DNA of 64,000 nt from Megalonaias nervosa (GCA_016617855.1 JAECUM010001886.1:1-64000); one strand, 5' to 3'. Counted from the stretch's first letter, positions 1 through 12,606 are shown. Notes: generated by a model not told the origin, from the letters alone. A program made the numbers and translations.

Positions 1-137
1 TATAACGTTGCTCAGGCAATTGTATCTAGTCAGGATGAGAGGACAAGTATGCAGTAAGTATGCAGTATAACGTTGCTCAGGCAATTGTATCTAGTCAGGA
101 TGAGAGGACAAGTATGCAGCATAACATTGCTCAGCCA
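1..137. repeat. Tandem repeat, about 63-bp unit
   Basis: The unit beginning tataacgttgctcagg recurs at 1 and 64, with a diverged start at about 119. It lies left of the last visible PIF1 exon, so probably in a PIF1 intron. Confidence 0.85.
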
Positions 138-322
138 ATATTTTTCCTGAGCCATTAAGAGACCCCATTTTTGTTCAGCTCAACTTTTTGGGAGATTGAA
201 AGAAACAAAAGATAACATTGAGCTCATTTTCTAAAAACTTTGTGACAGTGATCATACTCTAAGGAATGGACAGACAATACATATACATGCAGACATACAG
301 ACAAAAATCTCAAAGTGATAAC

Positions 323-451
323 AGTTAGCAGGCAATGCAATACATACATTATGTCCAATGGTTAGCAGTCAATGCAATACATACATTATGTCCAATGGTT
401 AGCAGACAATGCAATACATACATTATGTCCAACAGTTAGCAGGCAATGCAG
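323..451. repeat. Tandem repeat, 37-bp unit, about 3.5 copies
   Basis: The phrase 'ttagcaggcaatgcaatac' with minor changes recurs every 37 bp. It directly precedes the next, unrelated 40-bp array. Confidence 0.85.
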
Positions 452-926
452 TACAGTAAAATCCAGCTGATGCCAAATGGCACATGGAGAGATTAATAAG
501 ATCCAGTCGATGCCAATGGTATATAGAGAGATTAATAACATCAAGTTGATGCCAAAAGGCACATGGAGAGATTAATCAGATCAAGCTGATGCAAAATGGC
601 ACATGGAGAGATTAATCAGATCAAGTTGGTGCCAAATGGGACATGGAGAGATTAATCAGATCAAGTTGATGCCAAAAGGCGCATGGAGAGATTAATCAGA
701 TCAAGCTGATGCAAAATGGCACATGGAGAGATTAATAAGATCAAGTTAATATCACATGGCATATAGAGAGATTAATAAGAACAAGCTGATGCCAAATGGG
801 ACATGGAGAGATTAACAAGATCGAGCCAATGCCAAATGGCATATGGAGAGATTAATAAGATCAAGCTGATGCCAAATGGGACATGGAGAGAGTAATCAGG
901 TCAAGTTGATGTCAAATGGCACATAA
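452..926. repeat. Minisatellite, 40-bp unit, about 12 copies
   Basis: Units contain 'gatgccaaatgg' and 'catggagagattaa' about every 40 bp with point changes. The array ends about 120 bp from the splice donor of PIF1 exon 5, inside the following intron. Confidence 0.9.
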
Positions 927-1048
927 CTGCATTGAGTGGATAGGATCCAACCTGTTGTGGGTAGAGTGCCATGCTAAAACTGGCAACAGAGAACAACTAA
1001 TCCTGTGTGGGCTGCCAAAATAATCCAACCTAGGAAGAAACTGAGTAC

Positions 1049-1163
1049 CTGGAAGCAGAACTTTCTCTTATCATTTCCTTTGGCAACAGGAGGTAGCTGA
1101 AGAAAGTCTCCACAAACAATGAGCTGAATTCCTCCGAATGGTCTGTCATTCTGCCGAATAACC
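1049..1163 (-). CDS. PIF1: PIF1 helicase, coding exon D (helicase motif III)
   Basis: Minus-strand exon of 115 nt. It is preceded by acceptor tttatacag and followed by donor gtactc at 1048-1047. It is entered in phase 2 from the exon at 11077-11230 and leaves in phase 0. The peptide includes [17 protein letters not shown], the motif that couples ATP hydrolysis to DNA unwinding in PIF1 helicases. It is the last exon in the window; the remaining C-terminal exons (motifs IV to VI) must lie left of position 1, so the gene is partial here. The intron to the previous exon is about 9.9 kb and full of transposons. Confidence 0.9.
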
Positions 1164-1394
1164 CTGTATAAATTTAAATAAAAAACCAAAAACAATTGTC
1201 AGTCAAAATAGCCTTTATGATTGGAAACATTCTGATAATTGTGCTTCCCAAGCAAAATTAAAAATAAGAAATCCTCAAAAAATACCTCATTAAAGCAATC
1301 ACTAAAGGGTTTTAAAATTTGTACTTTAAAAAAACATTACTGACAAAAAAACACTAACACATTGTACATATTTGTCTATAAGGCAAGTCAAACC

Positions 1395-1740
1395 ACAAAC
1401 TGTACTGACCCAGTCATCCAATGCACAATGTGCTTGTAGATTAGGGTCTATGAGTAGTTAGGAGAACAAACAACATTATCCGATGGCAGATCCAGGTCTA
1501 TGTTGTTGCAGTAGGATTCAACTTATAAGCAACTATATCCAACCACAACCTGCACAGACCCAGATCTCCATTGCACAATGTCCTGCTAGATAAGGGTCTA
1601 TGCAGTGTGCAGTAGGATTCAAGTTATAAGCGACTATATCCAACCACAAACTGCACAGACCCAGATCTCCATTGCACAATGTCCTGCTAGATAAGGGTCT
1701 ATGCAGTGTGCAGTAGGATTCAACTCACAAGTGATTATAT
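1395..1740. repeat. Tandem repeat, about 100-bp unit, 2 clear copies plus one diverged
   Basis: Blocks 1536-1635 and 1636-1740 are nearly identical ('cagacccagatctccattgc', 'agataagggtctatgcagtg'). A more diverged copy lies at about 1395-1530. Confidence 0.8.
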
Positions 1741-2063
1741 AATAATACATCTTCAATGTCTCTACATTGAGAAAAGCCATAAAAAAAAGATGCTGAAATT
1801 TACTATTCCATCTGCACCAAACTTGTTCATCCACCATTGACCTTTTGATCGTCTTAAATGTCTCATTTAGCTTGGAGAACTAAAGTTTAAATTCTGAGGG
1901 CATTCCAATGACAATGAGAGATATAATATAGCCATTTAGTTCACATACAACTGATGACTGACAGTTAGTAAGAAATGAAGAATCTAACAGTTCAGAATTG
2001 CTTTTTGTGCCGGATGCACAGCATTTGTAAAGATAAATAAGTAGAACATATTTCTGCTTGAGT

Positions 2064-2225
2064 AGGCAAGACATAAATCTCATCAAAGTGGCTGTTACTG
2101 TGGAATTACCTAACTGACACATACATCTTGCCAAGTTATGCAGGCAAGACATAAATCCTGTCAAAGTGGCTGTTGGTGTGGAATTAACTGACACATACAT
2201 CTTGCCAAGTTATGCAGGCAAGACA
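2064..2225. repeat. Tandem duplication, about 80 bp
   Basis: The phrase 'ggcaagacataaatc' followed by 'tcaaagtggctgtt' and 'cacatacatcttgccaagtt' occurs twice in direct orientation. Confidence 0.8.
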
Positions 2226-2339
2226 ATAAAATCCAAATGATAAATATAATGTACATGTAGATCTGGAACCTTTGTCTGATCTAAAAGAGGTGCAATGATG
2301 CACTCCCACCCTGTATCTGGCTTGAAAAAACTTCTAACA

Positions 2340-2965
2340 TAAAACATATAATCATAAAACTGATGCTGGCAATGGAAAATAAACATATAATCATAAAACT
2401 GATGCTGGCAATGGAAAATAAACATATAATCTTAAAACTGATGCTGGCAATGGAAAATAAACATATAATCTTAAAACTGATGCTGGCAATGGAAAATAAA
2501 CATGCAATCTTAAACTGATGCTGACAACGGAAAATAAATATGCAATCTTAAAACTGAAGCTGGCAATGGAAAATAAATATGCAATCTAAAAACTGATGCT
2601 GGCAATGGAAAATAAACATATCTTAAAACTGATGCTGACAATGGAAAATAAATATGCAATCTTAAAACTGAAGCTGACAATGGAAAATAAATATGCAATC
2701 TTAAAACTGAAGCTGACAATGGAAAATAAACATATCTTAAAACTGATGCTGACAATGGAAAATAAATATGCAATCTTAAAACTGAAGCTGACAATGGAAA
2801 ATAAATATGCAATCTTAAAACTGATGCTGGCAATGGAAAATAAACATGCAATCTTAAACTGATGCTGACCATGGAAAATAAATATGCAACCTTAAAACTG
2901 AAGCTGGCAATGGAAAATAAACACATAAGCTGAAAACTGATGCTGGCAACGGAAAAGAAATACTC
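2340..2965. repeat. Minisatellite, about 39-bp unit, about 16 copies
   Basis: The unit 'ctgatgctggcaatggaaaa' plus 'taaacatataatctt' repeats with small indels. It creates long spurious reading frames on both strands (repeated YFPLSASVLRL on minus, LTMENKYAILKL on plus); these are repeat translations, not genes. Confidence 0.92.
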
Positions 2966-3148
2966 GTGTCTCACTGTGCTTGTGCAAAGGAGACAAGATA
3001 ACCATTAATTTTTTTAATGAGGAACAGTCTTTGTAGAGTTTTGGTTCCTTTGTGCCAATGACTGGCACATCTAAATATTAATGTGAATTATCATGTATAT
3101 TAAATTAGTATTGTTTTGTTGGCTTTTCTCCATGATTATATGTTATGT

Positions 3149-3344
3149 CAGCATTTTCCAAACCTAAAATATTCTTGTACCCCTTTTGTTATTTGGGACA
3201 TCAGTCTTATGGGCACACCACTTTTTCTAGTGCAGTAGTGTTTCTTTTTAGCATGAATCTTTAGCGATTTATTTTCTGCCATATACCCCTGAAACCCTTT
3301 CACATAAGACCAGTGGTACGAGTACCATACTTTGGGAAACATTG
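3149..3344. mobile_element. Small hAT-type MITE candidate
   Basis: The two ends are imperfect inverted repeats: left cagcattttccaaacc, right (reverse complement) caatgtttcccaaag. The 8 bp outside each end (tgttatgt and tataatgt) agree at 6 of 8 positions, as expected for an old hAT insertion. It is 196 bp long and has no coding capacity. Confidence 0.45.
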
Positions 3345-4129
3345 TATAATGTATATCAATATTGTAAGATTGAACTTAGCCAGTAATCAAGATAAGGTCC
3401 TACCTGACAAGTGACATTCATTTTGCTAAAAACAAAATTCATAGCAAATATTTCTCTATATATTAAATATTCAGATCATTATTAATAGAGGCAAACATGT
3501 TTACTTGGTATCTGAGTTTAGGATGACCAGAAATCTGAATGTTCTTGAAAGGAAGTTGACCCTCATTCTGATTCTGTTATTGCATCATAGCTTTTTAATT
3601 TTATATTAATACTGTTTAGTTTAAAAGTAGGCATTCCTACCTTAATGTTCAAAGTGGAATCAGTCTTATTGTTGTATTCAGTTTTTAATTTGGGAGATTT
3701 ATTTAAATTATTTACTGGAATTACAAAGTGCTCTTTAATACTGCTTAAGACTAAAACATTATTTAGGAATTATTGTTAATTCATTCAAGGATATTTTTGG
3801 ATTATATCATTGTGATACATCAAGACTGTTGACACATTAGCACATTTGAGGCTTAGCACATGTTCAATATTGAAATTTATTCAGATCACCACTGGAATTC
3901 ATTTGGAACTCTATACATCTGGACTTGTGATATAATTTGTAGGACTATTTGGGATTTAATTCAAAATACTATAAGATATTTTTAAAATTTTTATTTTGTA
4001 ATCAAGAGAAATCAATTATTGTTTTAATTTTACAAAACTGGTTGGTTTTCACTCTCTTCTGTTATTCAGGTTAAGACCATTCAGTCATAACAAAATCTAT
4101 CAACAACAGTGTATCAAAAAATGACTACT

Positions 4130-4540
4130 GTTAGACTTTTTCATGGGGTACCAATTTTCATGGGGAACCAATATTAACGGATGTTGTGGTTTCCCTGAAC
4201 TACAAATTTAAAGACCCAATAAAATAAAAGCCACATGTGATGCAGAAAGCCCCATCCCCCCATTTTACCATACATTCCAAACAATAAAACAAGTTAGCTA
4301 TTTGTTAATTTAACTTACTTAATGTAATAAAATATTACCTTTCATATGCATTTGTTTGATTTTAATCCTTGTGTAAAATGAAATTATAAAATAATTATAA
4401 AGCATTTTATATTGTTCCAATTCACATTTAAGTATACAATATCAGTACATGTTAAGTTTAACTCATTCCATAAACTGGTGTGTTGTCAGATCAGTAAGGA
4501 TAGTAAGAAAAGACAAAGAGAATACGGTATTTAAGAATTC
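4130..4540 (+). repeat. Dispersed repeat family R1, copy 1
   Basis: Homologous in order and orientation to 5020-5360 and 27150-27420. Shared marks are 'ccaattttcatggg', 'gccacatgtga', a C-rich 'cccatcccccca' stretch, and 'attataaagcatttt'. Function and class are unknown. Confidence 0.6.
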
Positions 4541-5019
4541 ATTGTTGACAATGAAAGAATGAACAATAAAATGAGATACAAAAGCTAGATTTAATTTTCA
4601 CTGACATCATTAATGTAGGTGAAACTGTTTATAAAATACCTGTATGAAATATCTGCACATACTTAATTCGCAACTGTTGTCTCTCATTTAAGATCTGCAC
4701 ACAACCATGATCCATCTAAATGAATAATCTACAAGTTTCTTGGTACACACAATCGATTCCCCATGGTCTCAATTACCTGTTTCATATTATTAGTAGAAGA
4801 GTAATTCAATTCTTCTTAGTAGTGTTTATTTGCTGCCAGTGGAGGCTGTCTATATTTGAGTTAGTGATTCCATTGCCTTTCAGTTTATCTTCACACAATG
4901 ATAACTTTGTAGACCGCCACTGAGTGCATGCAATAAGTGCTGTTGGTTTGGTTCATATACTGCATGATCACATTATCCACATACAGTAGTTACACATACA
5001 TTGCTTACACACAGTGGTT

Positions 5020-5360
5020 ACACATTTTTCATGGGAAACCAATTTTCATTGATATCATGGTTACTACAAAACATAGATTCTAAAACCCGATGAAGTTTGC
5101 CACATGTGACACAGGCACCCACCCCCAATGATACATTCCTAGTGATAAAAAAAACCTTCATTTTTTGACAATTCATTTACACGAGTTTGTTTTATTCTAA
5201 ACCAACTGAAAGATTAATTATACAGCATTTATTTTGTTTCAATGCACAGTTATGTATGCTGAAACTTCCACTCATTGCCTTAAGTCAATACAAGATCATT
5301 AAGGACAGAAAGAAAAGAGAAAGCATATGTATGTATGAAATAGTATTATTGAGCATGAAA
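5020..5360 (+). repeat. Dispersed repeat family R1, copy 2
   Basis: Second copy, about 900 bp after the first. It shares 'catgggaaaccaattttcat', 'gccacatgtgacacagg', and the end 'ggacagaaagaaaagagaaag' (compare 'gtaagaaaagacaaagag' in copy 1). Confidence 0.6.
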
Positions 5361-6144
5361 AATATAATGAAATTATCTAGGAAGATTAGATTGAATGCTT
5401 ATTTACATCAATCCTTCATCTCTCTTCTATGAAAAAACTGTACTTTATTCTCTGTGATTTAAGATTTACCCAACTATCTCATTTTATTCATGATTTTTAA
5501 CAAAAAAAGGAAAAGAATATGATAATATGACTTTAAAATACTAAAACTATTATACACACACTAATTATTGCCCAAAGCCATAGCTCATTAGTAACTGGTT
5601 TTCAGACAAAACCACAAAATGAATATCATGTCAATCAGGTTTCCTGGTGCAAGTGAACTTTTGCCACATAGATAATCCCAAAATTGCAGATTCACAGGTC
5701 CACCTTATCACTGTCAGAGATTATCAGGCCATATCATGGGTGTGATCTAGCTTGAAAGTTACCCTTTTAATGCCAGAATCATTTGAACATATTTATTTTT
5801 CAACTTTATGAACAGTGGTCTAGATTAAAAGATTATATACAGACATGCTTCAGTAACCACTTGGTTTGGTGTTGGTGGCTGTGTCAGCTGTCTGATATTA
5901 AACTCTTAAATGAAAACAGTGTACAGATTTATCTTGACAGGTGTTTCATTTGTGCTTATGTGTGTGTGTGATCTGGATTTTTAATGTAGCTTTTAACAAT
6001 TTTTCAGTTATGTTGCTACAATGTCTGCATTGTGGCAGTTTAAAGTGATGCCTAGCACTGGGGCATGATGCAGCAGACATGTAGCATCATGTCCCACCTA
6101 GTTACATTATTCTGACACCTGGCTGACCAGTCCTAACATTAGCC

Positions 6145-8511
6145 TAAAGCTGTACCGATTAATCAGCCATACTCATAATCGGGCAGATTATTGGAACAAT
6201 CGGTATAATTGGTATCGGCAGAAATAATTGGTGCCGATGTAAACAAATTTCCAAAATATAAATTCAACCATAACATTCATCTTGACATGGCTTGAATTTT
6301 AAATCAGAATTAAATAGTGGAAATTAAGGAATAAACATTTGATTTGGGAGTTAATTGAAAGACAATATATTCTTAAAAATAAATACTTTTTAACACACTT
6401 GCTGTAAACTACTGCTGATTGTCTGCACACAACAAATTATCAATACCATTCATGCACTCATCCCAATCACTGCAGCCAACTAGCCATAAGGCCTCGTGTG
6501 GCTGTTGAACTTCCAGCATACACATTAGCAGATAGCTAGGCAGATTAGACAGCTAGCGAAATTTCCAACTACTACGAAACTATGACACACTATAGTCAAT
6601 CTGTTCTTTAGCCAGTCCTGCAATGCTGCTAATAAATGAATAGCGGTCGCACGCTGAAGCAGCTGAACGCTGACATACAAATATCATGCAGCACTGATAT
6701 TGGCATGCCAGCGCCAGCAACGTTACCCCTGGATACCCCAGCTGCTGAGCTGCTTCAGTGCGTGACTTGCAGCGTGGTGCATGCATCCATCCAGCCAAGT
6801 GGACACCTTAGTAATAACTTACTTGATTTAAAAGAGTTTCGAGAGCGTGAATCAACTGGATTATTAATATTGACTAGCGATTGTACACTATTAAATATAC
6901 TACCAAGCCTATGCATAATGTCGAACTTGAAACACTCAAGTTTAGTCTGGAATTACTTCAAAGTAAATGCAGTCGACGAGTCCAAAGCAAATTGCACACT
7001 TTGCAAAGCATGGATTTTTAGAGGTGGAAAGGATTCTAAAAACTATACGACATCAAATCTTGTCCAGCACTTATGCTGCAAGCACATCGTCGAACATGGC
7101 CTGTTTCTGGCAGATAAAAAAGAAAAGGATGCTGCGCAGTTAACCTCAGCAGCTGAAGAAACTCATCCAGGATGTCCAGACATGCTGGAATTCTACATAC
7201 AATATGTTGGTTTCGTTATATGAACAAAAACAAGTCTTGGGGGCTTATGCTACTCTCTATGACTTGCCTAGCTTAACAGCCCAACAGTGGGTCTTGATTA
7301 TATTGTGGACATGTTAGGCCCATTCGCAGACATTATCAAGGAAGTAAGTGATAGCCAAACATCAGTATCCGTCATTCTTCCTAAGCTGAAAATGCTCCGA
7401 ATGTTGCTGGCTCGAGAGCATGAAGCGAGTCAAGGTATTCAGACAATGTGCCATGATATATTGACGTCACTGAACACACGCTTTGCTGACGTTGCCAGCA
7501 ACAAGAAGCTTGTCTTGGCCACCATCTTGGATCCATGTTGTGACCAGATCCAAAGAATGGCTTAGAGCAGAATGCATTATAGTTGCATCAGCTGACAAGC
7601 AGGAGGAACCCCCGACCAAAAAAAGAAAAACTGAAACTGAAACAAACGCCACTGGACCATCAACATTGCGTCTCTGGGATTTGTTTTCTGTGGCCTGTGA
7701 CGAACCTGTCCGTACCGTCAACGAAATAACCCACGTGGATGATGCCATTGACACAATGCTTGAATTGTATCTGGCCAGCCCTCTATTGCCACGATAAGAC
7801 ATATACAGCTGGTGGAACGCTCACAGGTTTCAGTTCCCCTACTTGGCCAAATTAGCTAGATGCTATTTGTCTGCACCAGCTTCAAGCATTCCGAGCGAGC
7901 AGCTGTTTAGTGGCGCAGGCCAGATTTTTTCCAATTGTCGTGGATCGTTACTTGTTGAGAAGGGAGAAATGTTACTGTTGCTTAAATACAACCTATATCA
8001 ACTAGGCTTTCAGTATTAACTGCAGCCAGCATACAGTGACGTCTAACTTTAGTCTTAAAGCATGCATATTATTAATTTTAATTATTATTGGTCATTTATT
8101 GAAATCTAGTAATGGTGACCTGAATCACTGAACATAAGTTACAAGACTAGCTTAATACATTTTCATTTATTTATATCTTGAATTGGCAAACCATACATTT
8201 TATCAATGTTAGTTTTAAAGTTTTTCAAGTTTTATGTTTGTGTGATCGTTGTTTTCTATAAATAGCAATGTATTTCTGTTTGTTTTTGTATAGAAGTTCA
8301 AATTAACTTGCCGCATAAACAACCTTGTTATAACTCACACTGCAAAATACCTGCTTGCATTACACTAATAGGTTTATGTTTCTGAACCAGTCATTGTAAT
8401 AAAACAAATAATAATGAAATAATCAGTCTCATAATTGGTATCGGCAATTTTAATGATCAGCTATACGCGGTATCAGCATAATCGGCAAAAAGTGACGTTG
8501 GTACAGCTTTA
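6145..8511 (+). mobile_element. hAT-superfamily DNA transposon, degenerate
   Basis: The ends are inverted repeats taaagctgtacc (6145-6156 and, inverted, 8500-8511), flanked by a perfect 8-bp target duplication cattagcc (6137-6144 and 8512-8519). Subterminal sequence repeats 'ataattggtatcggca' near both ends. The interior encodes a broken transposase with a BED finger and hAT C-terminal dimerisation region. Total length is 2367 bp. It interrupts an older tRNA-derived repeat. Confidence 0.92.
6636..8019 (+). pseudogene. hAT transposase with BED zinc finger, broken
   Basis: The reading starts with an N-terminal stretch without known match. A BED-type zinc finger follows from about 6920 to 7090 (CTLC, then LVQHLCCKHI), the DNA-binding fold common in hAT transposases. 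The frame ends at 7223; a second block at 7287-7565 (LGPFADIIKEVSD, VLATILDP) matches the region downstream of the hAT catalytic core. After a frame change, 7550-8019 gives the dimerisation region with ASSIPSEQLFSGAG and ends in TAA at 8017-8019. The frame also contains an internal TAA just after 7797. The catalytic middle looks deleted between blocks one and two, so the protein is inactive. Similarity to host ZBED genes is possible, but the flanking target duplication and terminal repeats favour a transposon. Confidence 0.88.
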
Positions 8512-8655
8512 CATTAGCCTCTTAATGCTGAGCGCCTGGCAAGGCAGCTGTTAGTACCATTTTTATAAGTCTCTGGTAAGACTCGGCTGGGGTTCGAACC
8601 CGCGACCTCCCGCATCCAAGCAGATGCTGTAACCACTAGGCCACCAGAAAAGTTG
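8512..8655 (-). repeat. tRNA-derived SINE (head end), split by the hAT element
   Basis: Read on the minus strand, 8650 to 8585 has a pol III A-box-like 'tggcctagtggttacagc' and B-box 'ggttcgaacc'. The sequence continues across the hAT insertion into 6040-6144 (after removing 6145-8511 and one target duplication). It is a SINE-type repeat rather than a working tRNA: the acceptor stem does not pair cleanly and it is embedded in repeat sequence. Confidence 0.65.
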
Positions 8656-8737
8656 ATTTGTGCTTATTGTGGCAGCATTATTGTTGTAACATTTTAAACA
8701 ACCATCCTTTGTTCTCTACCTGGTTTGTTCTTTTGTA

Positions 8738-10965
8738 TGGGTGAAAGGATTCATCAGTATATTGATGCATCGATACTTTTGTTGAAACGATACACATATC
8801 GATACAAGAGATGGAGAATTGATACAAAACGATACTTACCGTACGTATTTGATTTTAGTCTTCAGCAGTCATGAATAATTATTATTAGTTGCCTCGTTAT
8901 TCTGTACAATTATAATCAATCTGAAACAGAATTTGCAGTCATAGGCACTCATGTTTATTAGCAAAAATGAAAAAGACTATTTGAGAATACCCATTCACTG
9001 TCTACAAGTTAACACAAAATGACATGGTTCGTAATCTGCCCTCCCCCCATTCCATGCTAATTATCTTAACCCAGACATTCCAAACGTGTTCCACATGTAT
9101 AATGAAGTACTTTACTCATCATTTAATAACCACTTTGACACAAAGTTTCTACTTTGAATTGTATCTTGACTCCTTTGGTCAATTTGAAAACTATGCTTGC
9201 AGTTTGTTGTACGGTAAAATACGTTACACTGAATTCCCACTTTGTGGTTATTGCTTGTTCCGATCCAGGTTAAACAATAACCACCAATCAGAAATCAATG
9301 TAGCTTATTCTCTGCATGACAAACAGGAAGTATTGGCAGAGATACAGAGTCTTCGCGGGAAAGTCATTAGATATGTCAAGTACTTATGTGGAGATGTTGT
9401 CAGAGTGTGCCATTGCGCGAACCATGCAAACTTTGTACAAATTAGCACAATTGGAGAACAGTGAAACGCGAGAACTCCCACAAATTCTTTGAAAGTCCCA
9501 CATATAAAAATGTGCTCGGCGAAGGATACAATTTTTATTTAACCGTTCTTGTCGCGACATCTGTTTCTCGGATAGCAACTGTTCCACATCTGGGTTCTTC
9601 AAGTACGACATGAATGGTTGTGAAACTAAATTTGATTAGCACAATGTGCCCATGAATAAGCATTATGGCGTGGTTTGAACCATTCATGAAGAAAGTTTTC
9701 CAAATGTGTGTTTAAAATACAAGCTACCTAGTAAACCCAAAATGCTTCCTTCCCGACGTGGTTCATTAAGATTTCATTCGGCAAATATTTGCTGATGATA
9801 GTGATGACGACAATGATTAAAGTTATGAAGTATATTGGATTATTGGAGATGTGAAAGTGTTAATGGAGATACCAGTGAGTGATTTTAAGCCCAAAATGGT
9901 GTTAAATATGAGTCAGATGTACATGCTGGATGGACAAAAATTAGACGGCATGACACTTTCTGTGGTATTTTGAAATTAAATGTACAAGGGCAGAATACTG
10001 AGCCTATGAAAATACAGACAATTTAAAAGTAAAATGCAATTTTCCTTTTTTTAATTAATCAGTTTCTCCATGCAGATCATATGCTACAAAACCATATACA
10101 TGTATCCAAATTAGGGTTAAGATAAACTGAACAAAATAAGGGTAAATAAATTAAATTAAGTAAATATATTTATTTTAATACCTCTGTCTGCACAATCATT
10201 GATGGACTAAATATACTTATACAAAATTATGGAACAGGTAAGAAATTTGGCATAGTAGTCAGTAAATTAGTGATTTAACAAAGGAAGTATATGTTAGTGA
10301 AAAATCCTATTTTGGAGCAGATGTATCCAAAAGATAATACCTGTGATCTCTGGAAGATTGTACACAACAGTCACAAAGATCAGTTTCCAACATATTCAAG
10401 CTGACAAAGCTAGCTATATATACGCCCCTTCAGAAAGAAGCACAGAACAATACTGATACAAAGAAAAGGAGCAGAGTATGCTCAGAAATAATTAACAGAT
10501 TAATGCTTACACAACTAGGTGATATCTGTCAAAGATGTTGATTTCTGTGAGCTCTACAAAAGTATAGCAGGAAGAAAGAGAGACATATACTGAAGTTTAG
10601 ATAAATATTGACCTATGACCGTTTCTTCCTCCCCCTCCTTTTTTCTTTGATAAAGAGGGAGGTCTCCCTTAAAGATAAAATCCTGTCATCATCTCTCCTT
10701 AAACTGTACATGGAGAACAAATATGGAATTTCTCTTTTTTTATGCAGTGATACTTAACCAGTGAACAAAGGTGCTGATGGAATAAATAAAATTAGCATAG
10801 GATGAGCTATGGGGCAGATTTCAAACTGCTCAGGTTTATCACCTTGTGTAAGTTAAAAAAATTTATAATAGGACTGGGTGTAGTCAGTAGTTTTCCTTCT
10901 TCACTAACAAATACAAGTACCTGTGGCTGCAACAGTCTTTGTAAAATGTGATAGATTTGGCCTTA
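8738..10965 (+). mobile_element. hAT-like element H2, copy 1, right-truncated
   Basis: Begins gggtgaaaggattcatcag and then has 'atcgatac' motifs. It is homologous, in reverse orientation, to 20461-22352 through about 9810, then again from about 10615 to 10965; the 9830-10610 stretch is an insertion here or a deletion in the other copy. Its right end is missing, stopping about 110 bp from PIF1 exon C. No transposase is recognised. A short frame near 9660-9780 is conserved between copies (KYKLPSKP here, KYKLPRKP there). Confidence 0.65.
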
Positions 10966-11076
10966 TTGCAAACCCTACCCAGCATGTTGATACCATTCAA
11001 ACAGATATCATCAATACAAAAGCTAAAATGCTTCGTAATCCAGCAAAAAATGTGAGACTTTAAAAATGTACTGTAC

Positions 11077-11230
11077 CTGGCCACTGTCTCCAGTTTGTCA
11101 AAAAAATCCCCATCCACCATGGATATCTCATCAATAATTAGATGATGACATCTTTTCCATTGCTGGGTAGCCTGAGGGCGAGATGCTAACTCTATGCACT
11201 GTTCCAGAGGTGCTCTACCTGAACCAATGC
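11077..11230 (-). CDS. PIF1: PIF1 helicase, coding exon C (Walker B)
   Basis: Minus-strand exon of 154 nt between acceptor ttattttccag and donor gtacag (11076-11071). It enters in phase 1 from the exon at 18905-18994 and leaves in phase 2. The peptide starts GIGSGRAPLEQC and includes HLIIDEISMVDGDFFDKLE, the Walker B (DEIS) motif that binds magnesium and activates water for ATP hydrolysis. Reading on past the donor gives unrelated residues, supporting the exon end. Together with exon B it is flanked by inverted H2 copies in the neighbouring introns. Confidence 0.93.
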
Positions 11231-11867
11231 CTGGAAAATAACAGCACATTTCCACATATAAAAAATTCTGTAACAAACAAGAAGAAGAATCCAAGTAAAT
11301 AAAATGAACTGAAATGGTCAACCTTAAGGAGCAGAAAACCATAGTTTGAAGTAATGTACACCTATTTTACCAAATTTCTTATTTTCCAGAGTGGGTGTAT
11401 TGATTTACAGAAGAACAATAAAAAGATCTTTTTCTTCCAGGTCAGTTTGAAGAAAGGATCAAGGCACTAAAGTTCCGTACACATCACATTCTCTCCTTGT
11501 GAAAGATCAAATCCGTCACATTGTAACAAATTATTTTACAACGCTTATCAAGAGTTCAATGCTGCATAAAAAAACTGACATTAGTACACATCACCTTGCA
11601 GCTTTTGCTCTTTGACATGTACATATGACTGGTATCTTGTTATTCTACACTGTTACGATGTGTAAAGTACCACACTGCAACAGGACAAATATGATTACCA
11701 TACATGTAAATGTTCAATATTCAACAAATGTTGATCTAATAAATTTTATTTGTCAATTAATTTATTTATTGTTAAATTGATATATAATATTAAGAATTCA
11801 AGCAGTGTTAATCTTCTCATTTTCTACCCCAATGAATAAACCTTATTACATATTCCATTTGAAATTA

Positions 11868-11868
<1 letters not shown>

Positions 11869-11905
<37 letters not shown>
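11869..11905. repeat. (TA)n microsatellite
   Basis: About 18 uninterrupted TA units. Confidence 0.95.
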
Positions 11906-12031
11906 GAAGATTAATTAATCTTCTCTATAGTGCCCACAATATATCTCACTTTTATTCCTCAGGTCCACCCCTTAAGGCAGCTAACACTGTTTACTAATTA
12001 ATGTATTTATTTTGAATTAGTTATTTGTTTA

Positions 12032-12125
12032 TGAGCTACTTGGTATATTTTATCAATCTATCTTTGTATCATTTAACAAGCTACTTGGTATATTTTATCA
12101 ATCTATCTTTGCATCATTTAACAAT
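12032..12125. repeat. Tandem duplication, 47 bp
   Basis: Two nearly identical copies containing 'gctacttggtatattttatc' followed by 'aatctatcttt'. Confidence 0.85.
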
Positions 12126-12369
12126 GTTCATTTACTTTGATATGACACAGTGTAATGCCAGGTGTTTACTCATGTAAGTTTGTTTGCCATTTAAGTATTT
12201 TTAACTTGCGATACCTTTGCACTCGCTGACAGAAGTGTCAGTTCCTTGAACTTAAAGTAATTTTGGCCCATGTTTTCATTTAAACAACAAAATGTATGTT
12301 ATGATCCCTTTAGCAGAAGTTGTCAGATTAGATGATCTTTTCTATCTGGATAAAATGTTGTTGTTGTTG

Positions 12370-12606
12370 TAGGGTTTAATGCCATTTTTCAGCAAAAGAT
12401 AGGCTACGCATGGCAGCCAGTATAACTGGTGGAAGAAGAACCCTGGAAAGCCCGGGAAGAACCACCAACCCACGAAAAACTACTGACAAGCTTTCTCACA
12501 TACCCATGTTAGCCAAGCCTAAGACTCGAACCCACGCAGACAGAGGTGAAATTTGCAGTGATCCAGAACGGAGAGTGCTTTAGACCACTTGGCCACTTTG
12601 GGGCCC
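12370..12606 (-). repeat. tRNA-headed SINE-like repeat S2, copy 1
   Basis: Homologous in order to 24930-25155 ('agccagtata', 'tggaagaagaacc', 'gggaagaaccac', 'agcc.agactcaaaccca', 'cacttggccac'). On the minus strand the right end gives an A-box-like 'gtggccaagtggtctaaagc' and a B-box-like 'gggttcgagtc', so a tRNA-derived head is likely. Confidence 0.6.

Larger units (their letters stand above)
1164..11076 (-). other. PIF1 intron between exons C and D
   Basis: This intron of about 9.9 kb runs between the acceptor at 1165-1164 and the donor at 11076. It holds tandem arrays, several small elements, a hAT transposon inside a SINE, and a 2.2-kb hAT-like fragment. I see no gene in 3353-4130, 5360-6030, or the 9830-10610 stretch that is absent from the related copy at 20461-22352. 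Confidence 0.85.

Noticed and set aside
2510..2974. 154-residue open frame on the minus strand (and an 88-residue one on plus)
   Set aside because: Both are translations of the 39-bp minisatellite; no start context, no domain.
8585..8655. Functional tRNA gene on the minus strand
   Set aside because: A and B boxes are present but stems do not pair cleanly, and the sequence continues into a repeat; SINE head.
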